Under the pieces are notes generated by a model, which worked only from the letters and a program-made list of their open reading frames with translations, did no database searches and was not told the origin of the DNA. DNA of 64,000 nt. Origin: Cotesia glomerata. Taxonomy: Eukaryota > Arthropoda > Insecta > Hymenoptera > Braconidae. The first letter of the stretch is position 1; each line of letters opens with the position of its first letter. The stretch spans positions 23,511,639 to 23,575,638 of the forward strand of contig NC_058158.1 of the NCBI RefSeq assembly GCF_020080835.1. The letters are read 5' to 3'. Below, one piece after another: positions 56,893 through 64,000 of this stretch. The position numbers and the translations under genes were made by a program.

Positions 56893-58315
56893 TTTCGTTT
56901 ATCAGTTTAGTTATCTTCTTGAGTGCCTCTTGGTATACTGGGCATCTGCTTGTGCCGGCATGATGGGCGTTATTCTCTGTACCGGATTGATCCGCACACA
57001 GTGCGCATTTAGCAGGCTTATTACATTCGGCGATTTTGTGTCCCTCTTCTCCACATTTAATGCAAAGTTTGGAGCGGTCGATTTCACTTGTGCACTGAAC
57101 CGCACGGTGTCCAAAATGCCAGCATTTATAACATCGGACTGGTCTTAGTACTGTTCTAATACGACAATTGGTCCAGCCGATCCTAATCTTACCGTGTTCT
57201 CCTACCACTTTCTGCGCTACCGTTGCTGCCAGAGTCACCGACGCAATTTGTGTTCTGCTACGTAAGACCTTACGAATTTTAATGGCCTCTATTGTTATAC
57301 CACAATCGTTTCCAGCTGCCTCTTGTAAAGCTGTTAGAATGTCATCTTTAGTTGTAGTATCGTCAATATCGCGAATTTCCAGGTCTTCTTCAGGTCCTGT
57401 ACTAATGACATTTGCGTCCTCCTTAAGTATTCCCGCGATAGTCTTCTGCAGGTCTTTACCTCTATCACTACTGCCTTTCGACAGCGTAATGAGAATGTTC
57501 CCTGTCGCGGTCCTGCGTATCTTCTCGACTGTGTTGCGGACCTGATCTGGGCGAACGTCCGCCTTGATCCGTGTCAGTATTTCAGAATACTTATCTTTGT
57601 TCGCTGGACGGATAATAAGTGCCTCCGGTCTCGTTGCTGTTCTTCTTGGCTTCTGGTTCGTCTTCGGTGGAGGCACCAGAGGTTTTTCTGGGGGCAGTTT
57701 CTTGTGCTCCTTCTTCTTGTCCTTTCTGGACTGCACCTTTTCCCAGCCTGGCTTCTTGTTCTGTTCACAAGAGTTTTGTGGAAGATCCTTAACCACTTCC
57801 TGCTTCTTGATGGGATGACCAGGTCCAACGTCTTTCAGCTTCTTGGGAGTATGAAAAGCTCCGCCTTCGGGAGAACGAATTTTTCTTTTCAACTTCCTCA
57901 GGATGCGGCCGTCTTGGTCAAAGGATTCAGTCTCTGCCGTTGTGATAGTTTCACTTTCTTCTTCAGCGACTGATTCTCCGTCACCTTCGGCTCCAGTGTC
58001 CATCGCTTCTTCAACAACCACTTGACTGTTTCTCTCCGATGTAGCACAAGGGGTGCGGTGTAATGATGAGCGCCATTCTTCGTCCAGTTTCTTGAATCTT
58101 CCAAGAGCATTGACTACACCGGTTGTCTTGGTCTTTATCTCCTTGTGGATATTGACCTTAGTTTGGACAAACTCTTGCAGCTCAATGGTCAGCTTCTCAA
58201 GGCGCTCCAACGCTTGCGTTCTCTTCATGTCAGCGCTTGCTTCAATCGCTGCTTGTTGAGCATGAAGCCCGTTTCTATTCATGTTTGTTTCCAAGGACAG
58301 CGAGCGTTCTCCCAT
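56858..58315 (-). CDS. R1-clade ORF1 (Gag-like nucleocapsid), copy B
   Basis: 485 residues from ATG 58315, the first Met inside the element. It has a coiled N-terminal region, an acidic/basic middle, and C-terminal zinc knuckles (CYKCWHFGHRAVQC, CIKCGEEGHKIAEC, then CALCADQSG with later His and Cys). It likely binds the element RNA and brings ORF2 protein to target chromatin. It overlaps ORF2 by 35 nt. The frame has no stop upstream and runs through the CA repeat into MSR, so a longer His/Thr-extended protein is theoretically possible; I do not annotate that. Confidence 0.92.
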   Translation of the reverse strand: MGERSLSLETNMNRNGLHAQQAAIEASADMKRTQALERLEKLTIELQEFVQTKVNIHKEIKTKTTGVVNALGRFKKLDEEWRSSLHRTPCATSERNSQVVVEEAMDTGAEGDGESVAEEESETITTAETESFDQDGRILRKLKRKIRSPEGGAFHTPKKLKDVGPGHPIKKQEVVKDLPQNSCEQNKKPGWEKVQSRKDKKKEHKKLPPEKPLVPPPKTNQKPRRTATRPEALIIRPANKDKYSEILTRIKADVRPDQVRNTVEKIRRTATGNILITLSKGSSDRGKDLQKTIAGILKEDANVISTGPEEDLEIRDIDDTTTKDDILTALQEAAGNDCGITIEAIKIRKVLRSRTQIASVTLAATVAQKVVGEHGKIRIGWTNCRIRTVLRPVRCYKCWHFGHRAVQCTSEIDRSKLCIKCGEEGHKIAECNKPAKCALCADQSGTENNAHHAGTSRCPVYQEALKKITKLINENENTAAKHQPL

Positions 58316-58358
58316 CCGCTCGGGGAGACACGCCCGGTAGCAGTATCTCTTCTGCCCC

Positions 58359-58360
<2 letters not shown>

Positions 58361-58434
<74 letters not shown>
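58361..58434. repeat. (TG)n microsatellite, 5' target of LINE copy B
   Basis: Pure TG run joining MSR right half and the LINE 5' end. Confidence 0.95.
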
Positions 58435-58439
<5 letters not shown>

Positions 58440-58994
58440 TATGTAAACCGCTTATAACTTTTGAACGGCTTGACCGATTTCATCGCGGTTGGTGCCATTC
58501 GAAAGAGCTTGACCAAACTTAGATTTTGAAAACTATTTGGACCGATTCAGATCAATAGATTTTGAGAAATCTTAAAAAAACTGAAAAAAAAATTTTTTTC
58601 AAATGTGGTTTTTTTGGAATAACTTTTAAACGGCTTAAAGGTTCAATTCCAAAAACTAATCAGCTCTTAACCTCAAAAAACCACGTCGATCGCCACCAGT
58701 CCGGTCAAAATCGGTTGATTCATTCGAGAGATATCGTGAACGAAAGAAAACCGAAAAAAGTGTTTTTTCGGAATAACTCCAAAATTCCTAGCGCGATCAA
58801 TTCAAAATTTAAGATTCTTTGTGAGGCTTAAAAAACTGCGTCGAATGCTTCTAACCACGTAAAAATCGGTTTATTTATTCAAAAGTTATTGCGGTTTAAA
58901 AATTCAAAAAATAGTGTCTTATCAAATCTCTATCAGACTTTTGAGCTCGAAGAGCTCAAAAGCATAGGAAAGCAATCTTTTTGAGCTCGGAGAG

Positions 58995-59172
58995 TTTTTT
59001 TTATTAATTACACCGAAATTTCCGGTCTGATCAATTTGTGTTTAAAAATATATCATAGAATTTGAAAAACTGCGTCGAATGCCGCCAACCACGTGAAAAT
59101 CGGTACATTCATTCAAAAGTTATTGCGGTTTGAAAATTCAAAAAATAGTGTTTTATTAAACTTCTATCAGAT
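58995..59172 (+). repeat. MSR fragment (right half of the outer copy)
   Basis: TTACACCGAAATTTCCGGTC and the following text match 51930-52095 of another MSR copy. The abrupt switch after GAGCTCGGAGAG at 58994 marks a junction. Confidence 0.7.
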
Positions 59173-59711
59173 TTAACTGAGAGTTAAAATTATTGGTTTA
59201 AGAGCCGGTCCCAGCTGTTACTGCTCCATGAATTTCTCCTAAACAAAGAAAAATTAAAAAAAAAAAACTTTTTGCTACTCAATATATAATTAATTATCTA
59301 TTTTCTAGCAAAGCGTTTTTTTTTTCGAAATTTTCATTTGTTTAAGCAATATTCATAAATCTGCTAAAGCTTTGCTGTTGCGAGTGCAACAAAGATAGTA
59401 CAGTTTCTTTCGATGAATGCAAGAAGAGAAAAAGACGGGGCCCGTTTTTGAAAAAAAATTTTTTGAATCAAGAATTTTTTCTTTGGCCCAAGAAATTTAT
59501 TGTTTTCCTTGTAGTAGTCTTGGTTCAAGAATTCAAGCTAACCTTTCTATCAGTGTAGCTAAAGAAGACTTAAATTGTTATTTGGCGGTTATTTGATCGA
59601 TATGTTTTCATAACATCTGTATATTTTTATTTTGCACTATGTTTAACATATTTCAAATGGGGGTTCAAATTAACTTATTATCTACTTATCATGATTAATA
59701 ACTTGCCTGAA

Positions 59712-59990
59712 CTACGTTGGTGGTTCTTCAGGAGGGCTGTCTGGGCTCGAAGGTAGTCTATTTGCAAGCACTTGAGCATTTAATAAGTGTGGAAGAGGTC
59801 CAAGATGTACAGATGTAGGCGATGGTGCTACTCCTCCTCCCATAAATGGCGGGTGCCCAAGATATGTTGGTGTTACAATGTTATTTCCACCAGGATACCA
59901 ATCGTTATAGTAGATTCCACTGTTATCCTGTAACATTCTTCTTGCTTTCCAGAAAGCTACGGCACGGATTTCAGTGTTAGCTGTGGACAT
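59712..59990 (-). CDS. Small proline/glycine-rich ORF, possible exon
   Basis: 92 residues from ATG 59990: a short helical start (IRAVAFWKARRMLQ), then YYNDWYPGGNN and a proline-, glycine- and serine-rich tail ending PDSPPEEPPT before TAG. Codon use is richer in G/C than the flanks and the text is not repetitive, which argues for a real coding exon. A donor-like AAC|GTAGTT overlaps the stop, so it may continue in a spliced message; a possible acceptor lies upstream near 60031. I do not recognise the family. Confidence 0.55.
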   Translation of the reverse strand: MSTANTEIRAVAFWKARRMLQDNSGIYYNDWYPGGNNIVTPTYLGHPPFMGGGVAPSPTSVHLGPLPHLLNAQVLANRLPSSPDSPPEEPPT

Positions 59991-60224
59991 TATAAACGAT
60001 TTTTACTATTTTCATATATTGAAAAGTCTATAATATTAATTAATAATTCATTTTCTCGAATTTTATTCAAATATTTAAAAATTGCGAAATTCTGAACTAA
60101 ATTGATAAGATAAATGACGCTAATCGAAAAAAAATTTTTAAACTGTCCAACATTTGGCATGGAATGTCCCATATAAAAATATATATAGGATATAATGCGG
60201 CTCATCATCACGATAGCGCCCACT

Positions 60225-62600
60225 ATTTTAGAGGGATCATTATTAAACTTGTTACACTTCTTCTTTGGATAAATACTTTGAAGGAGTAAAAGAAGAATAA
60301 AATCGGTCGATCAGTTTAGAAATGGTGGCCATTTGAAACTTTCAAAATAGCAAAAATTGCGATTTCCGTGACTTTATTCGTGAATAACTTTGTAACAATA
60401 CTTTTCCCCAGAATTTAACTAAATTCGACCGATGGCGGAGATATCGGCTGGGTAGGGTATTTTACGCTCGCCCTTTTAAATATATAATAAATTAACCCGG
60501 AAACCCCTCAGGCTGGGTTAGTGCACATTTGGACGCCAGGTAATTTTTGTGAAAAATTACCAAAAATAATAACAATTCCAGGGGCCGCGCCGGACGGTTA
60601 ATTAACGATTTAAATCAGTATGAGTGAAAAATAAGCCACGAGGAAATCAAGGTTACGATTAGAATGGACCTCAGAATCGGAAATAATAAAGAATTAATTA
60701 TACAATACTACTTTATGATAACTAGGTAAGATAGGAAGATGAGTTGCAGGAAGAGAATACAGGAAAGTCAAATAGTTAGCATAAAGGAATTAATCTAAGA
60801 AAATACTTAAAGAAAAATGAAATAGTTCAAAATAAATTCTTATCTATAAATTTATTCAGATTAAGGCCTAAGAGGTTTAAATCACTGAGATCCTCCGTGG
60901 GCCAACTTAAGTCTATTTCACATTACAAATTAATCCTTTGTGGAATTTTTGATTAACAAATAACTTTCTATTCAACTTAAAATATAATATTATTGCGCTC
61001 GGAAATAATAACACTCGCAATAAATTAATAATCTTAACAATAATCGAGATTTAATAATATTAAATAAGATTTGCGCTTGAAAATAATACCTGCGATGTCA
61101 ACTAACATTTAACAATAGTAATCATAAATAACGCAAAATAATAATCGCTTTGATGATCAATAATACTTATGAATTAAACTAAAATAATACTCATAATACT
61201 CGACGCCTGATGTCATTAATCGCAAAATGATAGTTGTAAAAGAAACCAAACAATATTCATCTATATTATTTGTAAATTAAATCCAAACAACAATTGTAAC
61301 ATCGATTGATATTTAGTAATATTAATTGTTAATCACGCTCCAAATAATGATTGTAATGATTAATGATTAACAATATCAATCGTGAATCACGCTGTACAAA
61401 TTATAAATATAACAATAATATGTCGCGTGGGAAATAATAATCACAAAAATACCGCAGTACCAATTTTGGCTCAAGCACTTACGTAACAAATTACGTGAGC
61501 AACAGGACGCGATTAGGCAATCAGCCGCCGTGAGATTTTCCCCGAAAGGCCTTTCTTTAATTTTAACAAACAAATTAGCCCACGTTTGATTATAACTGAA
61601 CTTAATTTTATTATCAAATAGTTCACTGTAATTAATTCTTTACGGGTCAGCTACGTGGTAAAGATGGCGGCCTCACGTGGAAAACCGGCGCCGGTTCCCG
61701 CCCGGGAGAATCTCAGTAATTACCGCGGTAGAATAATATTCAAGGACTTACCAGAATGCGTTAATACGATCAGCCAAAATCACCAAATTAAGTCTCAAAC
61801 GAACCAAACAGTAAATTAATAACGAATTGTTGAGCAACTTAAACAACAATTGCAAATTATTATATCAAAATTGAATGGCTTGACCACACTGGTGCTTGCA
61901 ATCTAATATCACGCCTGTGACTAACTATCTATTCCGCCGGCAGCATGCTGCCAGCTGCGGTTACCGACCTGCCCTCATGAGGAACTTCCCGTCACCTCGG
62001 GCTATCGCCGGTACCGTTCTTTTTCCAAAATTTCCAATTCCACCGAATACTGAGTAATTCTCCCCCGAAGCGCAAATCGAGCCGGCATCCGCATGCAATA
62101 ACATTTCGACAACAATCATAATCATTGTTTAGATATTTATTTAATAATTTAAAATCAAACGTGAGTTTAAAAGATAAATTTGAGCTGAGCGTCAGGCTCG
62201 TCTGCTCCAGACTGGGGGCCTCGGGTATTCTCAGGCCCGTCGGCCACTCACTGGAGCCCCATCTAATTTAATAAATTGAATTAATTAAACAAATTAAATT
62301 CTTTAAGTTAAATCTCAAAGTTAATTACGCTAATTTCAATCACCGGCGACCATCCTGATCGCCTTCTGGGCTGAAATAAAATCTAAACAAACAATATTAA
62401 CTTAAAACTAAATCTTATTTCTAATAAACTTTCTATTATCAGCTCGGAAGGTGCCGCCATCCGGCGGAGCCTCCCACCAGTGTGCTCAAGTCCGGCGGGA
62501 AATGCCACAGCGTGTAAACACTGTGACAACTTTTGACCGAAAAGAAACGTTATTTCATAAAAAATCACGTTTAAACTGATGATGTTGTTTAATTTGACCT
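60225..62600. other. Patchy GC-richer region, origin unclear
   Basis: Unlike its AT-rich surroundings it holds CpG-containing islands at 60525-60605, 61640-61735, 61930-62095, 62200-62265 and 62440-62520. One has AAGATGGCGGCCTCACGTGG (a YY1/Pho-like site beside CACGTG). A perfect hairpin GGTAATTTTT-GTG-AAAAATTACC lies near 60540. On the minus strand CCTGGCGTCCAAATG resembles a Ty3/gypsy primer-binding site next to an LTR end. No long ORF. Either a solo LTR-like remnant or a promoter/first-exon region; I cannot decide. Confidence 0.35.
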
Positions 62601-62815
62601 AAGCTTATATTTTAAAATTATTTTTAGTGATTTTATGAAGATTAATAATAAAAAAAACATACAATAAAAGCTATTTATCTAGTTTTTCAATAAAATAACT
62701 TTTGAATGGCAAGAGTAAGCTCATTTATGTGAATTTTAAGTAAATGTTGATAAGATAAGCTCTAAATAACAATTTTTACGTTTTATTTTTTAACAACTTT
62801 TATCTTTTCAATCAT

Positions 62816-63537
62816 ACACGAAAAAAAAAATTTCGTTCTGGGAACAAAATTGTAGAGTTACCATAACTATACACAGTTTATTGTTTGCTATAGAGTTATA
62901 ATAACAAAATTGTATTTAGTTCTGACAACTAAATGTTGTTGAGCTCTCAGAGCTCAACGGGATAGTTCTGAGAGACCAACAGTATAGTTGGGAGAGCTTT
63001 ACGTTCCGCAGTAGTGGAATGCGCTGACATATTTCATAACCTTCCAAAATGACAAACATAATTATTTTGTTAGTTATCCATATTATTAAAAATATATGAG
63101 GACAATTGAGTTTCCAGTTTATTTATTTAGAGAAATAGGTGTTTTTCTTTTTGTCAAATTGAATTTCGTTAGAACGGTTTTGTATTTATGGTTTTTCCAG
63201 GTTCATTTGCAGTGACTCTTAATTTAATTTATTAGTTTAGTATATTGTGATTGTGATCATTTTTCTTTGTAATATAAGTTTTATTATTATTTTATTTCTA
63301 TTATAATACTATTCTTATTTGTCATAAACAATTATTATTCGCAATATAAACTCGTTCTGCTGCATTTATTTATTAAATTATCAATATTAAATCGCGCATT
63401 ATAGATTTGTTAAAATTTGTTATAGTCTCAGAACGATCCTGTAGAGTTGTGAGAGGTAAATAACGTTTAGCTTTCAGAGCTCAACGACATAGAGTTACAA
63501 GAGCCAAACGGCAAAGTTACCATAAGAATGCGTTAAT
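62816..63537. mobile_element. Palindrome-array element (GAGCTCTCAGAGCTC motif), right end not found
   Basis: It starts TA|CACGAAAAAAAAAATTTCG. Motifs such as TTGAGCTCTCAGAGCTCAAC and TAGTTCTGAGAG occur at 62940-62990 and 63425-63500. The expected right end may lie past the next element or outside the window. Confidence 0.5.
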
Positions 63538-64000
63538 ACCCGGGAAAAAATGATAAGACCTGATCAGACATGAACAGGCATGAGTCTTCAGACCTGACCA
63601 GACATGAAAAATGACCATGCCTGATCAGGCATGAATTGACCTGATCAGGCCTGATCAGACATGGTCAGGTCTGAAAGCCCAACGTTACTTATAATTAATT
63701 ATTTTGCTTAATTTTATGGATATAGTACTTGATAAGAGTCATACGAAATTCTCTATAATGAATTAAAATAAAAAAAAAATGATTGCATAAAATTGTACGG
63801 CTGTAACAACAGCAGTCACCCATCCAACTACTAACCACGCTCAATGCTGCTTAACTTTGGTGATATCCGTGCGCCTTGAAGTTCCCGCCTATGCTGTGCT
63901 GCTATCTTATGTGACAAAAATTCTATGAAGTACATAACGTATCAAATAAGTTTATCATAAATATAATATAAAAATTGATTTTGTAATATATTTTGATAGT
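63538..64000. mobile_element. Palindrome-array element (CCTGATCAGG motif) with 5S-like core, runs off the window
   Basis: It starts TA|CCCGGGAAAAAATGATAAG. 63560-63670 is an array of CCTGATCAGGC/CAGACATG-type palindromes. A 5S rRNA-derived sequence follows at 63796-63905. The right terminus would lie beyond 64000. Confidence 0.65.
63796..63905 (-). rRNA. 5S rRNA-derived sequence (pseudogene or SINE core)
   Basis: On the minus strand it reads CACCAAAGTTAAGCAGCATTG, then GTGGTTAGTAGTTGGATGGG and TGACTGC, matching the 5S internal control region (AATTAAGCAGCGTCGGGC … TTAGTACTTGGATGGGTGACC type) in order and spacing. The outer parts are diverged, so it is not a functional 5S gene. A run of ten T (63779-63770 on the transcript strand) follows downstream, as a Pol III terminator would. 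Confidence 0.82.

Larger units (their letters stand above)
53655..58360 (-). mobile_element. R1-clade non-LTR retrotransposon, copy B (apparently complete)
   Basis: On the minus strand (CA)n|TCGGGGCAGAAG at 58360 starts a 45-nt 5' UTR. ORF1 and ORF2 are both open, then comes a 3' UTR with GGATTCCCCCCC and an A-rich tail (53666-53655) against (CA)n. About 4.7 kb. It is the only copy in the window without lesions in its ORFs. Copies A and B share ORF2 length and organisation but differ at many positions, so they are not recent duplicates of each other. Confidence 0.9.
53463..58994 (+). repeat. MSR copy split by LINE copy B
   Basis: The left half is 53463-53654 (AACTTCCAGCTAAG to a TG run). The right half is 58435-58994 (GAAAGTATGTAAACCGC to CTCGGAGAG). 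Joining across the LINE restores the order of 36923-37872, including the GTGTGAAAGTATGTAAACCG boundary. Confidence 0.8.

Overview
The window looks like AT-rich nuclear DNA of an insect. The evidence is spliced genes with short GT-AG introns, an insect-type ELOVL gene, R1-clade and CR1/Jockey-like non-LTR retrotransposons, Helitrons, and many TA-flanked DNA-transposon remnants. A hymenopteran, perhaps a parasitoid wasp, is my guess from overall repeat style, and nothing in the window proves it. There is one 100-N assembly gap (1420-1519).

Layout. 1-9058: the 3' part of a plus-strand gene for a long coiled-coil protein. It has five coding exons whose intron phases all agree, and its 4.1-kb first visible intron is filled with transposon remnants. 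9266-12621: a probable Helitron carrying two TA-inserted elements. 12898-15637: a 2.7-kb inverted-repeat element. 16600-20809: a minus-strand ELOVL (fatty-acid elongase) gene, assembled here from five short exons, with a 2.7-kb Helitron in its first coding intron. 21350-25160: repeats. 25161-30823: two R1-clade retrotransposons inserted in one microsatellite. 32177-36101 and 38096-43799: two copies of a pogo/Tigger-like transposon, each stuffed with nested elements (hAT, tRNA-like-bearing elements, a second copy of the 2.7-kb element). 44647-46788: another pogo-like element split by a CR1/Jockey-like LINE. 46.8-50.5 kb: AT-rich sequence with possible isolated exons. 50531-59172: microsatellite-bearing repeats, a third pogo-like remnant and a 4.7-kb R1-clade element with two uninterrupted ORFs. 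59712-59990: a small minus-strand ORF, possibly an exon. 60.4-62.6 kb: unusual GC-richer patches. 62816-64000: two more palindrome-array elements, one holding a 5S rRNA-derived sequence.

The most interesting pattern is a group of non-autonomous elements that share an end pattern. They are mostly flanked by TA, begin with C-[A/C]-C-N-G (or close to it) and usually continue into a run of A. Each family carries its own subterminal array of a short palindromic motif. At least three families have one central tRNA-like segment with A and B boxes followed by a T-run, and a fourth has a 5S-like segment in the same role. The second pattern is a targeting hierarchy: R1-clade LINEs sit inside CA/CATA microsatellites, and those microsatellites are internal parts of one interspersed repeat (called MSR below).

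All assignments come from reading the sequence; no database search was possible. Element boundaries are usually good to a few bases where TA, TTAA or 8-bp duplications are seen, and approximate elsewhere.
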